Assembly (NCBI GenBank): GCA_017614895.1
Contig: JAGAAZ010000070.1
Coordinates: 1-60,709 of the forward strand
DNA length: 60,709 nucleotides
Reading direction: 5' to 3'
DNA from: Bacteroidaceae bacterium
GTDB taxonomy: Bacteria > Bacteroidota > Bacteroidia > Bacteroidales > Bacteroidaceae
Position 1 is the stretch's first letter. Each line of letters opens with the position of its first letter. This document shows positions 40,398-49,311 of the stretch, piece by piece. The translations under genes were made by a program, and so were the position numbers. The notes under the pieces were generated by a model, which worked only from the letters and a program-made list of their open reading frames with translations, was not told the origin of the DNA and ran no database searches.

Positions 40398-40438
40398 AAG
40401 GAAGCGTAAACAAATCTCTTCGTTTACGCTTCCTTTTT
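40398..40438 (+). terminator. Terminator after the Gly/Phe-rich protein gene
   Basis: A 14-bp stem (AAGGAAGCGTAAAC ... GTTTACGCTTCCTT) followed by T. Its sequence closely resembles the terminator at 40702. Confidence 0.9.
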
Positions 40439-40455
40439 GGAGTAAATGCCCCACT

Positions 40456-40485
40456 GTCATCGGTGTCATCGTCATCGGTGTCATC
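40456..40485 (+). repeat. Perfect 15-bp tandem duplication
   Basis: GTCATCGGTGTCATC occurs twice in a row, followed by GTTTTT. Confidence 0.9.
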
Positions 40486-40506
40486 GTTTTTGAGAAAATT
40501 TGGAAT

Positions 40507-40672
40507 CCTTAAGGGGAAAACTTGCACCCTTAAGGGTAACAAAAATTTGCTGCCTAGTTAGGGAAAAATATTTTCCTAACTGGGGCGCAAAAAAGAGCCG
40601 GCGGCTCGCTGTTCTTTTGCCGTCGGCAGAAGGGTACTTTGCCGTCGCCTCTTTGATGCTTTGCCGTCGGCA
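40507..40672. repeat. Phased intergenic repeat block (21-22 bp spacing)
   Basis: CCTTAAGGG occurs at 40507 and 40528 (21 bp apart). CCTAGTTAGGG at 40553 and CCTAACTGGGG at 40575 are 22 bp apart. TTTGCCGTCGGCA, TTTGCCGTCGCC and TTTGCCGTCGGCA start at 40616, 40638 and 40660 (22 bp apart). The pairs are palindromic or form inverted repeats. Part of it resembles the sequence at 66-98. No gene is supported in this 398-bp gap. Confidence 0.8.
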
Positions 40673-40701
40673 ATTTAAAACAGTCGCAAACACGAATAAA
40701 G

Positions 40702-40736
40702 AAAGCGCAAACAAATTTCTTCGTTTGCGCTTTTTA
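40702..40736 (-). terminator. Terminator after the phytase-like gene
   Basis: An 11-bp stem (AAAGCGCAAAC ... GTTTGCGCTTT) with T/A runs on both sides. It is a near copy of the terminator at 40398, with paired changes that keep the stem. Confidence 0.85.
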
Positions 40737-40752
40737 GGAAGGAGCACTAAGT

Positions 40753-42039
40753 TTACTGTTCAAATTCTCTCAGTTTGTTGAGATAGTAAGCACGGAGGTC
40801 ATCCCACTTGTAGTAGGGGTACTGGTCGGTGGGGATGGGAAGAGTGGCTTCCTTCTCGTTGAGGAGTGCCTTAACAAGGATGGGAGCATCCTTCTGCTTC
40901 TTGGAACGGTAGTAAACGAGTTGGATGTTGCATGCCATCGGATAGATGCGGTAGTTGACCCAGTAGTCTTCGAGATGGTCGAGGTCTTGCACCTGACGTC
41001 CACAGCTGTCGAGTTCCAAAAGGCAGGCAAGAGGCATGACGCACACCTCGTGTCCGAAACGGAGGGTGGCACCGTTCTTGAACGACTTGGAAGCCATCAC
41101 TGTGTCGGTGGTCTCAATCATATTGTGCAGGAGATCAGCTTGGTTGAATTGCATGATGCTTCCTGTCTGTGGCGCTGCTCCATAACCGAGATACCAGTCG
41201 ATATTGACGATTTTCCAGAGGTCGTAAATTTCTTCTGTGGTGAAGAGATTCCACATATCCTCACCAAAACTGTGGCTCTGCATATTGGTGACCACATTGA
41301 AGACAGAGCGCATGAAAGAACGGGGACGGAAATCCTCGTCGTTCCAGTAGGACTCGTCGTTGAAGAGGGCACGACAGAAGCGTTCAGGATGAGTGTAGAG
41401 CTTGCCGTAGTGGCTGACGATGTTGCCACGATCACGGCTGGCATCGCGCAGACGCTGACTGAAATTGTGGTTGAGGTAGTATTGGAAAGACTCACTCACG
41501 TCGTTGTGCATCTTCATCTTGGGATTGAAGGCAGTCAGCTCTTCACATTCGGCAGTCATACTGAGGATGCAACGGATGACGACTGTGCTGCGAGCATCCA
41601 CCTCTGCATCCTTTCCACTGAAGATTTCAGGGAAATTCTGGGTCATACGACGACCAATACCATGATGCTGTTGTTCGCCAATGTCGGAGAGTTCGCCCAG
41701 ACGACCTTTGGTGGTCGGATAGAAGCGCTCCAGTTTCTCCAAGGCTTCTTTGCCAAAAGGAGTCAGTTTGCCCAGTTCGTTGGCACGACGGAATACACGC
41801 ATCACACCAGCGTATTCATTCTCGCCAATGAGCCAACGGGAACCGTGACGTCCATAGTGGGACATATAGAAAGGCTCGTAACCTTTTGGAGCAGGCGTCA
41901 GCGCTTGGTTGGGAGCCTGATACGCCATGTAGTTGGAACCAGCCTTGAGAATGTCGGCATAGATTTCTTCTTTTGCGGTTTGTGCTGTTGCCGTCAGGGC
42001 AGAAAAAAGAAATGTGCAAAGGAAAAGATTTAGTTTCAT
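40753..42039 (-). CDS. Secreted histidine acid phosphatase (phytase/MINPP-like)
   Basis: This 428-residue protein has a signal peptide (ALTATAQ). The histidine-phosphatase motif is YGRHGSRW (RHGxR; the His forms the phospho-enzyme), and the C-terminal acid/base site is RFGHEVCVMPL (HE). It resembles the multiple inositol polyphosphate phosphatase type found in gut Bacteroidales, which frees phosphate from phytate; substrate is not proven. It follows the esterase gene by 57 bp in a leftward unit from the symmetric promoter at 42911. Confidence 0.85.
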   Translation of the reverse strand: MKLNLFLCTFLFSALTATAQTAKEEIYADILKAGSNYMAYQAPNQALTPAPKGYEPFYMSHYGRHGSRWLIGENEYAGVMRVFRRANELGKLTPFGKEALEKLERFYPTTKGRLGELSDIGEQQHHGIGRRMTQNFPEIFSGKDAEVDARSTVVIRCILSMTAECEELTAFNPKMKMHNDVSESFQYYLNHNFSQRLRDASRDRGNIVSHYGKLYTHPERFCRALFNDESYWNDEDFRPRSFMRSVFNVVTNMQSHSFGEDMWNLFTTEEIYDLWKIVNIDWYLGYGAAPQTGSIMQFNQADLLHNMIETTDTVMASKSFKNGATLRFGHEVCVMPLACLLELDSCGRQVQDLDHLEDYWVNYRIYPMACNIQLVYYRSKKQKDAPILVKALLNEKEATLPIPTDQYPYYKWDDLRAYYLNKLREFEQ

Positions 42040-42096
42040 ATTGATAAGTTTTGGGTTTAGTTTTTAGTTGTTGAAAATCGCCAGCACATGGACGGA

Positions 42097-42903
42097 TTAG
42101 TCGTAGGAAGCGAAGTTAGCATTGCGCCCAAGGTCGTGATAGGCGTTTTGCAGAAGTTGAGGTGTGATTTCAAAGTCACGATTGATGGCACGATCCTCAT
42201 CCTTGAGGGAGTGTGAGAACATCCAGTCGTAGGTCTGGTAGCAGTAGAAGATGCGTGCCAAACGACCATGATTGATGCCAGGCATACGGGTGTAGATGAG
42301 ACGTGAATCGTCGCCTGTCTTCTTGATAGCCTCAACCACACGGTCAGAAGCTGAGACAGGCACAGCAGTATCAGCCGTTCCATGCACAATCCACATAGGG
42401 ATGCGTGAGAGTCCACTGAGGTCTTTCACAGTTGCTCCTCCACACATCGCCATACCTGCGGCAATGCGGTCAGGATAGGTGGCACACATATCGAGGGTAC
42501 CATAACCTCCCAGACTCATACCATAGCAGTAGATGCGGTCGCTGTCGATGTGAAAGTTCGCCTCTGCCCATTCGATGAGCTTCAGGATTTTCTCAGGTTT
42601 CCATGCACCTCCAGGATTCTGAGGAGCAAGCACATAGCAGTCGATGGCACGTCCACGTTTGAGAGCTTCCATCGGACCATATTTCTTCACTTTATTCAGG
42701 TCGGTGCCACAAAGACTGGCACCATGCAGGAAAATGAGCAGGGGACGATGCACCCCGTCACTCTCATCCTCCTCAGGACGATAGAACCAGAAGTTGTAAC
42801 TGCCTGGCACTGTGTTGCGATAGGCCTTGCTGGTATCTTGGGCACGAGTGACTGTGCTACATACAAAAAGGAGGAGAATGAGGATATATCGAACCATAAA
42901 CAT
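42097..42903 (-). CDS. Secreted alpha/beta-hydrolase esterase
   Basis: This 268-residue protein has a signal peptide (to about residue 22, TRAQ). An oxyanion region LIFLHGASLCG, nucleophile YGMSLGGYG, WIVHGTADTAVPV with the acid and INHGR near the catalytic His place it with LpqC/PHB-depolymerase-like esterases and feruloyl esterase relatives. Start at 42903 or the inner ATG at 42897. It is first in the leftward unit with the phytase-like gene. Confidence 0.83.
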   Translation of the reverse strand: MFMVRYILILLLFVCSTVTRAQDTSKAYRNTVPGSYNFWFYRPEEDESDGVHRPLLIFLHGASLCGTDLNKVKKYGPMEALKRGRAIDCYVLAPQNPGGAWKPEKILKLIEWAEANFHIDSDRIYCYGMSLGGYGTLDMCATYPDRIAAGMAMCGGATVKDLSGLSRIPMWIVHGTADTAVPVSASDRVVEAIKKTGDDSRLIYTRMPGINHGRLARIFYCYQTYDWMFSHSLKDEDRAINRDFEITPQLLQNAYHDLGRNANFASYD

Positions 42904-42910
42904 TGATTTT

Positions 42911-42971
42911 TAATGAAAACGATGTGCAAAGATACGGAAAATTTCTCTACCTTTGCACATCGTTTCCATTA
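42911..42971. promoter_or_regulatory. Mirror-image divergent promoter with a 24-bp inverted repeat
   Basis: Arms 42911-42934 and 42948-42971 match at 22 of 24 positions, separated by 13 bp. Each arm carries a -7 box (minus TATCTTTG 42927-42934; plus TACCTTTG 42948-42955) followed by GCACATCGTTT, so both transcripts would begin with the same leader. Neither side has TTTG at -33; both have TGCA there, formed by the opposite arm. Confidence 0.85.
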
Positions 42972-42984
42972 AAAAAAGAAAAAA

Positions 42985-44280
42985 ATGAGATTCAAGCAGT
43001 TACTCCTTCTTTTTTTAGTCGCCTTTCCCCTCGTGGCTCAGGCTCAAGTAGTGCGTCCCAAGATTGGCAAGACAGCCCAATCGGCTGATGGACGCATCAG
43101 CATCGAACTCATCGGCAAGAAGCAGTTCTATGCACCTGGCGAGAAAGCGACAGCTGACCCTGACATCAATTCGCCCAAGTCGGTGAATGTGCACCCCAAC
43201 GGCAAGAAGTTCTACGTGAACTCGCTGGAAGGTGCCACGACGGTGGTGTATGACTTTCAGACCTACAAGAAATTGGCAGTCATCAAGCATCAGTTCGACC
43301 ACACGAAGGATGCCCATCTGTGGAGCAAACCGTCGGGCCTCTACCCTTTCACCCACTACCAGAACAACCACCTGAACACGTTCTACGGAAAGCCTGTGGA
43401 GAGCACGTTCACACATGGAGGCAGGTATCTGTGGGTGCCTTACTATCGTCGTTCCTACGACATCAATGCCCAAGACCCTTCGGCTGTTGCCATCATCGAC
43501 ACACAGACGGACAAGATCATCCGACTGATGGAAACAGGTCCTCTGCCCAAGATGATTGCGACTTCGCCTGACGGCAAGTATGTGGCGATTTCCCATTGGG
43601 GCAACAACACGGTGGGCATCATTGACATCAGCAGCACCGATCCCAAACAGTGGAAGCACAAGGCTTGTCATATTGTAGATTATCAGTTGAAACTGAATTA
43701 TAGCCTCACCAGTTCGGTGAACCGTGATGCAGGCAGCGGCTATGCGCTGCGTGGTACGGTGTTCACACCCGACAACCACTATCTGCTCGTAGGCTGTATG
43801 GGTGGTGGCGGCGGCATTGCTGTGATTGACTTGCAGAAGTCGGAGTATCTGGGACGTTTGCAGGGCATGATGGCAAATGTACGTCACTTGGTGCTGAAAA
43901 ACGGTTACCTGTACCTGAGCATCAACGGGGCTGGTTATGTGCAGAAGATTGCCCTCAAGACGGTGCTCGACGCCATTCCGAAGATGCAGAACAAGAAAGG
44001 CACAGTGACTGGTTGGGTGAACTGCAAGGTGGGTGCTGGTGCACGTACCATCGAACTCTCACCTTCAGGCAAATACATTTTTGCAGCCTGCAACAACGCC
44101 AGTGCCCTCTATGTGGTAGATGCCAACACGATGAAGGTGCTCACCAGCATTCCTGCCGACAGCTATCCTGTAGGATTGGATGTGTCAAAGGACGGAAAGT
44201 ATGTGTTCACGACTGCTCAGGGACACTCTGGTAAAGGTGGTGGCAATGCTGTTGACATCTTTAAAGTAACGTATAAATAG
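42985..44280 (+). CDS. Secreted YncE-like beta-propeller protein 1
   Basis: This 431-residue protein has a signal peptide (LVAQAQ). Repeated blade motifs are visible: SPKSVNVHPNGKKFYVNSLEGATTVVYD, IATSPDGKYVAISHWGNNTVGIID, FTPDNHYLLVGCMGGGGGIAVIDL, IELSPSGKYIFAACNNASALYVVD, VGLDVSKDGKYVFTTAQ. This is the YncE/40-residue YVTN propeller family. YncE binds DNA in E. coli, but most members have unknown ligands. A close paralog follows after 77 bp. Divergent from esterase/phytase genes. Confidence 0.85.
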   Translation: MRFKQLLLLFLVAFPLVAQAQVVRPKIGKTAQSADGRISIELIGKKQFYAPGEKATADPDINSPKSVNVHPNGKKFYVNSLEGATTVVYDFQTYKKLAVIKHQFDHTKDAHLWSKPSGLYPFTHYQNNHLNTFYGKPVESTFTHGGRYLWVPYYRRSYDINAQDPSAVAIIDTQTDKIIRLMETGPLPKMIATSPDGKYVAISHWGNNTVGIIDISSTDPKQWKHKACHIVDYQLKLNYSLTSSVNRDAGSGYALRGTVFTPDNHYLLVGCMGGGGGIAVIDLQKSEYLGRLQGMMANVRHLVLKNGYLYLSINGAGYVQKIALKTVLDAIPKMQNKKGTVTGWVNCKVGAGARTIELSPSGKYIFAACNNASALYVVDANTMKVLTSIPADSYPVGLDVSKDGKYVFTTAQGHSGKGGGNAVDIFKVTYK

Positions 44281-44282
44281 TT

Positions 44283-44352
44283 TAGAGGTGAGAGGGATGA
44301 GGTATGAGGTATGAGGTGAGAGGTATGAGGTTAGAAATAAGAGGTTAGAAGT
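44283..44352 (+). repeat. GAGGTRA heptamer array before the second propeller gene
   Basis: About ten degenerate units (GAGGTGA, GAGGTAT, GAGGTTA, AGAAGTAA types) fill the gap between the two propeller genes, and the ATG at 44358 directly follows GAAGTAAGAG. Confidence 0.88.
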
Positions 44353-44357
44353 AAGAG

Positions 44358-45698
44358 ATGAAAAGAATATTATCACTTTTAGTTTTTAGTTGTTCGCTGT
44401 TCGTTTCGTCAGAAGCGCAAGTGGCAAAGATTGTGCATCCTGCCATTGGTACGACAGCGTATAACAGCGACAGCACGTTCAGCATCAAGCTGATTGGGAA
44501 GAAGCAGTACTATGCACCAACGGAAACGGCAACGGCAGACAAAGACATCAATTCGCCCAAGTCGGTAAATATGCACCCTAATGCCACCAAATATTATGTG
44601 AATTCGCTGGAAGGTGCCACGACCATCGTGTATGACTTCAAGACGAACGAGAAGATGAAGGTCATCCGTCACGATTTCACGGATGCCGACACCGTTTTGT
44701 TGGGCAAAGACTTCAAGCCATTTTACGAGTTCACCCACTACTTCCCAGATGCCAAGCATCCTGCCTCTCCCTTCGGAGGTTGGGGAGCCTTTTATGGAAA
44801 GCCTGTGGAGAGCTGTTTCACACACGGAGGAAAGTATCTGTGGGTGCCCTATTATCGTCGTGACTACGACATCAATGCCCAAGATCCCTCAGCTGTTGCC
44901 ATCATCGATACAGAGACAGACAGCATCATCCGACTGATGGACACAGGTCCACTGCCCAAGATGATTGCGACTTCGCCTGACGGCAAATTCGTTGCCATCA
45001 CCCAATGGGGCGACAACACGGTAGGCATCATCAACATCGAGAGTGAAAATCCGTTCGATTGGCACTACACCTATTTAGCAGTCATTGACCAGAAACTGAA
45101 ACTCAATTTCAGCATGACCAAACAGGTGGATCGTGATGACGATAGCGGTTACTGTCTGCGAGGCACAGCCTTCACCCCCGATAACCACTACCTGCTTGTA
45201 GGTTGTATGGCTGGCAACAACGGCATCGCTGTGGTGGATTTGGAACAGATGCAGTATCTGGGTCGCATCACTGGCAATATGTACAACCTGCGCCACCTTC
45301 TGATTCGTGACGGCTATGTTTATCTGAGCATCAATCGTGACGGCTACATCCAACGGATGCCCCTCACACAACTGCTCGATGCCATCCCTGCCCTCAAGAC
45401 TTCCAACACCAAGACCACTACCCTCTCTGGTTGGGAGAACTGCAAGGTGGGCAATGGAGCACGCACCATCGAGTTCTCGCCTGATGGACGTTACATCTAC
45501 GCAGCCTGCAATGCCAGCAGCACCCTCTATGTGGTGGATGTCAAGAGTTTCCAAGTGGTCACATCCATGTCCATCGATAGCTATCCTGTGGGATTGGAAG
45601 TTTCTTTGAACGGCAAATATGTCTTCACAACTTCACAAGGTCGAAGCAACGGTGGTGGCAACTGTGTGGACATCTTCGAGGTGAATCAGAAAAACTAA
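44358..45698 (+). CDS. Secreted YncE-like beta-propeller protein 2
   Basis: This 446-residue protein has a signal peptide (FVSSEAQ). It parallels the previous gene along its whole length (IELIGKKQFYAPGE vs IKLIGKKQYYAPTE; DINSPKSVN; VPYYRRDYDINAQDPSAVAIID in both), so it is a tandem duplicate. An insert of about 15 residues (DADTVLLGKDFKPFYEF) marks it. The initiation region lies in a heptamer array, which could change its spacing. Confidence 0.85.
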   Translation: MKRILSLLVFSCSLFVSSEAQVAKIVHPAIGTTAYNSDSTFSIKLIGKKQYYAPTETATADKDINSPKSVNMHPNATKYYVNSLEGATTIVYDFKTNEKMKVIRHDFTDADTVLLGKDFKPFYEFTHYFPDAKHPASPFGGWGAFYGKPVESCFTHGGKYLWVPYYRRDYDINAQDPSAVAIIDTETDSIIRLMDTGPLPKMIATSPDGKFVAITQWGDNTVGIINIESENPFDWHYTYLAVIDQKLKLNFSMTKQVDRDDDSGYCLRGTAFTPDNHYLLVGCMAGNNGIAVVDLEQMQYLGRITGNMYNLRHLLIRDGYVYLSINRDGYIQRMPLTQLLDAIPALKTSNTKTTTLSGWENCKVGNGARTIEFSPDGRYIYAACNASSTLYVVDVKSFQVVTSMSIDSYPVGLEVSLNGKYVFTTSQGRSNGGGNCVDIFEVNQKN

Positions 45699-45713
45699 GC
45701 AACAGACACAGAC

Positions 45714-45759
45714 AAAAGAAGTGGGATGCACCAGCAACGTGCACCCCACTTTTCTTTTA
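45714..45759. terminator. Bidirectional terminator between propeller and efflux operons
   Basis: An approximately 18-bp stem with one mismatch (AAAAGAAGTGGGATGCAC ... GTGCACCCCACTTTTCTTTT) and a 7-nt loop lies between convergent genes. Confidence 0.93.
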
Positions 45760-45776
45760 TCTTATTGATAGGAATA

Positions 45777-46070
45777 TCAGATACTCTGTTCACAAGCCCA
45801 CACGAAGGCACGAATGCCCAACATGGGATTGTCTTCGTCAAGACGCTTGAGACGACCGAGCAATGGCTCCACCCTGTCATCTTCAACAACAGTGAGAATA
45901 ACGCTGTTCATAGATGGCCATGCGTGGGAACCCAGATGAGGTTCACCTCCCTTGGTGCCACGTCCACCTGCTTGTTCAAAGAAGGTGTAGCCTCGCACAT
46001 TGGAATCATTCAAGGCTTCAATCACATTTTCCTGATGAGCCTGGTCGTATGCTATAAAAACTGTCTTCAT
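45777..46070 (-). CDS. PG0541-type P-II-like protein linked to RND pump
   Basis: This 97-residue protein is of the small ferredoxin-like type related to nitrogen-regulatory P-II (KTVFIAYDQAHQENVIEAL ... GYTFFEQAGGRGTKGGEPHLGSHAWPSMNSVILTVVEDD). In Bacteroidota this family sits directly behind RND permease genes, as here: TAA of the permease, one base, then ATG. The GTG at 46079 would overlap the permease. Its role is presumably to sense a ligand or regulate the pump, but this is inference. Confidence 0.85.
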   Translation of the reverse strand: MKTVFIAYDQAHQENVIEALNDSNVRGYTFFEQAGGRGTKGGEPHLGSHAWPSMNSVILTVVEDDRVEPLLGRLKRLDEDNPMLGIRAFVWACEQSI

Positions 46071-46071
46071 A

Positions 46072-49000
46072 TTAGTCACGATGTTGATTGATTATTTTCT
46101 GTGCGTTCTGCTCCATCACACTGAGGCGTGTGTTTGTCAGCATTTCTTCTGCCTTATGCTCCTTCCAATAAGCCTCGAGTTCACGCTTCTCCTTGAGGAT
46201 ACGACGCTGACGCTTCACACCCACAGAACCGAAGATACAGAACATGGAGGGCACGTAAATCAAGGTCAGGATCGTGGACACTGTCAAACCTCCGATGACG
46301 GAGATACCCAGTGGTCGCCACATTTCTGCACCCACACCATGACTGGTCGCCATAGGCAACATACCCAGAATGGTGGTCAAGGTAGTCATGAGGATTGGAC
46401 GCAGACGGGAACGGGCAGCCATCACAGCCGAACGGATAAGTCCGATGCCACGTTCACGCAAGAGCTGCGTGTAGTCGATGAGCACGATACCGTTCTTCAC
46501 CACAATACCGATCAGCATGATACCTCCCAACATGGACATGATGTTGATGCTGGTGCCTGTGAGCATCAAGGCAATGATGACACCTGATGCCGCGAATGGC
46601 ACAGAGAGGATGATGATGAATGGGTAGGTCATGGACTCGAACTGTGCAGCCATCACGATGAACACCAAGAGGATGATGAGGATGCCCAACGTACCCAAAT
46701 CACGATTAGAGTCTTGCTGGTCTTCATACGAACCTGCCACCTGCACAATCACACCTGCTGGAATGTTCAGATCAGGATAGAAGGATTCACCCAGTTCCAC
46801 ACCATCTGAGAGTGCATAACCATCTGCCAACACAGCACTCACTGTGACAATACGCTGATGGTCCTTACGCTCGATAGTAGGAGGAATGGAACTTTCAGAA
46901 ACAGAAGCGATGTCGCGAATACGCACATTCTCTCCTCTCGCATTAGGGATGACCATATTTTCGATGTCTTCCACTGAACGACGAGCCGTAGGTTCGTAAC
47001 GCACCTTGATGTCATATTCCTCACCATCCTCACGATAACGGCTCAACACCGAACCATAGATGAGTGAACGGACAGCATTGGCTGCTGTAGCCAATCCGAT
47101 GCCCTGCTGAGCCAGCTTGTCACGGTCGAAGTTGACCACAATCTCTGGCTGGTAGTCGGAACGGGAAATGTTCACCTGCGTGATCATCTCACTCTCACGG
47201 AACTTCTTCGCCATCACCTCTGCTACACGATAAGTTGAGTCCATATCGTAGCCATAGATTTCGAAGGTTGCCGTTGACTGACCACCCATACCTCGACCAC
47301 CTTGGTTACCACCGAGATTGACCATAAACTTCGCCAATTCTGGAATCTGCTTCAGGTCGGCACGCATCTCGTCACAAATCGTGGCAAGTCCTTTCTCACG
47401 TTGGTTGGATGGCACCATCATGATATTGAATGAGATGATGTGAGAACCATTGTCCGACAATGAGGAGAACGTGTTGGCATCACCAGCCTGACCCACCGTG
47501 AAGTTACATGAACGCATGTCTTTGCCATAACGCTCCTGCCATTTATCCACCAACGATGTAGCCAATTCCTGAGCCTTCTCCACACGGGTACCAATCGGCA
47601 ACTGGAGGGTTGCACCGATACGACCAGAGTCGTTAGCTGGGAAGAACTCACTCTTGATGCCCACCAGATAAGCAATGCCGAAGCTGACCACAAAGAGCAC
47701 GATACATGCTGAAACGATGGTCCAACGATGACGAACAGCCCAGTTGATACGCTGCTCATACCATCCATCGAGTTTATCCAATGCCTTACCGATAGGACCA
47801 TAGAATTTCTTGAACCACTTGCCCTGCTTCTTCTTCAGACGGAGCATCTGCGAACAGAGCATAGGAGTGAACGAGAGGGCACTGGTGGTTGAGATGGTCA
47901 TGATGATACACATCATCCAACCCAACTGTTTGAAGAGCACACCCGACATACCCGTCACCATCGTCAGAGGGAAGAACACGGCAATCATGGTCAACGTCGA
48001 GGCGATCACGGAGATGGCGACCTCGTTCGTCGCATGGATGGCCGCCTGTTTCGGGTCTGACCCTCGTTCTATATGAGTCGTCACATTCTCCAACACCACA
48101 ATGGCGTCGTCCACCACATTACCGATAGCGATGGAGAGACATGACAGCGATATCATGTTGAGCGAACCGCCTGTTGCATACAGATAGATGAACGAGGCAA
48201 TCAACGACATCGGGATCGTGATGATGATGATGGTCGTTGCACGCCATCTACCCAAGAAGATAAACACCACCAATGCCACAAACAACATAGCATAAGCAAT
48301 GGTCTCTTCCAACGTACCGATGGTGTATAAGATGTTTTCTGATGTATTGACGATGATGCCCAGCTTCACGTCCGAAGGCAAGTTCTGCTGCAAGGTCGGC
48401 ATCATGGCCAGTACCTTCTCAGAGATTTCCACGGAGTTGGCACCACTCTGCTTCTGGATGACCACGATGGCACCTTGCTCACCATTGGTGAAGGTACGCT
48501 GTGCACGCTCCTCGACATTATCCACAATGCGAGCCACATCACGGAGATAGACATTCACGCCGTTGCGAGTGCCAACAATCACACCCTCCATCTGTTTGGG
48601 GTCGTCAAATTCACCCTCCACACGTACCACGTAAGTCTGCGTACCTACATCCACTGTACCGTTCGTCACGTTGTGGTTCTCAGCCGAGATGGCACTTGCC
48701 ACCTGAGTAGGACTCAAGTTGTAAGCCTCCATCTTCTGAGGATCCATGTAGATGTTGATTTCACGCTGGGGGGCACCCACGATGCTCACCGTACCCACTC
48801 CGTCGATACGCGCCAACGGATTGGCCACATTGTCATCAAGAATCTTGTAAAGTGCCTGCTGCGACTCTTCTGCCTGAACGGAGAGCAACAGGATAGGAAT
48901 CATGTCGGTCGAGAACTTGAACAGAATCGGTGTCTGCGCATCGTCAGGCAGAGAGTTCGACACCATGTCCAACTTGTCTCGCACATTGTTCGTCAACGCG

Positions 49001-49305
49001 TCGATGTCATAGCCATACTCAAATTCGAGCGTGATGACAGACACGTTCTCACGGCTGTTGCTGGTCACATGCTTGATGTGTTCCACCGCATTGAGCGTGT
49101 TCTCCAACGGACGCGTTACGTTGTTCTCAATATCTTCTGCACTGGCACCCGTATAGTACGTCATCACCATGATGGTGTTCGTATCGATGTCCGGATACAA
49201 GTCAATAGGCAACTTAATCAGCGAGAAGATACCTAATATAATCACTGCCAAGAAGCAGAGACTGGTCATAATCGGTCGTTTGACCGCACCTTCATATAGA
49301 CTCAT
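46072..49305 (-). CDS. RND efflux permease (HAE1/AcrB family)
   Basis: This 1077-residue inner-membrane pump has the AcrB layout: helix 1 (SLCFLAVIILGIFSLIKLPIDLYPDIDTNTIMV), two large periplasmic loops, and SCLSIAIGNVVDDAIVVLENV in the helix-4 region with the proton-relay Asp pair. The second half repeats this (MLGGIMLIGIVVKNGIVLIDY). It works with the MFP and TolC-like proteins encoded upstream. Drug specificity cannot be read from sequence. Confidence 0.96.
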   Translation of the reverse strand: MSLYEGAVKRPIMTSLCFLAVIILGIFSLIKLPIDLYPDIDTNTIMVMTYYTGASAEDIENNVTRPLENTLNAVEHIKHVTSNSRENVSVITLEFEYGYDIDALTNNVRDKLDMVSNSLPDDAQTPILFKFSTDMIPILLLSVQAEESQQALYKILDDNVANPLARIDGVGTVSIVGAPQREINIYMDPQKMEAYNLSPTQVASAISAENHNVTNGTVDVGTQTYVVRVEGEFDDPKQMEGVIVGTRNGVNVYLRDVARIVDNVEERAQRTFTNGEQGAIVVIQKQSGANSVEISEKVLAMMPTLQQNLPSDVKLGIIVNTSENILYTIGTLEETIAYAMLFVALVVFIFLGRWRATTIIIITIPMSLIASFIYLYATGGSLNMISLSCLSIAIGNVVDDAIVVLENVTTHIERGSDPKQAAIHATNEVAISVIASTLTMIAVFFPLTMVTGMSGVLFKQLGWMMCIIMTISTTSALSFTPMLCSQMLRLKKKQGKWFKKFYGPIGKALDKLDGWYEQRINWAVRHRWTIVSACIVLFVVSFGIAYLVGIKSEFFPANDSGRIGATLQLPIGTRVEKAQELATSLVDKWQERYGKDMRSCNFTVGQAGDANTFSSLSDNGSHIISFNIMMVPSNQREKGLATICDEMRADLKQIPELAKFMVNLGGNQGGRGMGGQSTATFEIYGYDMDSTYRVAEVMAKKFRESEMITQVNISRSDYQPEIVVNFDRDKLAQQGIGLATAANAVRSLIYGSVLSRYREDGEEYDIKVRYEPTARRSVEDIENMVIPNARGENVRIRDIASVSESSIPPTIERKDHQRIVTVSAVLADGYALSDGVELGESFYPDLNIPAGVIVQVAGSYEDQQDSNRDLGTLGILIILLVFIVMAAQFESMTYPFIIILSVPFAASGVIIALMLTGTSINIMSMLGGIMLIGIVVKNGIVLIDYTQLLRERGIGLIRSAVMAARSRLRPILMTTLTTILGMLPMATSHGVGAEMWRPLGISVIGGLTVSTILTLIYVPSMFCIFGSVGVKRQRRILKEKRELEAYWKEHKAEEMLTNTRLSVMEQNAQKIINQHRD

Positions 49306-49311
49306 AACAAT

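Noticed and set aside
40481..40747. 88-codon minus-strand frame and an overlapping plus-strand frame
   Set aside because: Both translate the phased repeat block and the terminator at 40702.
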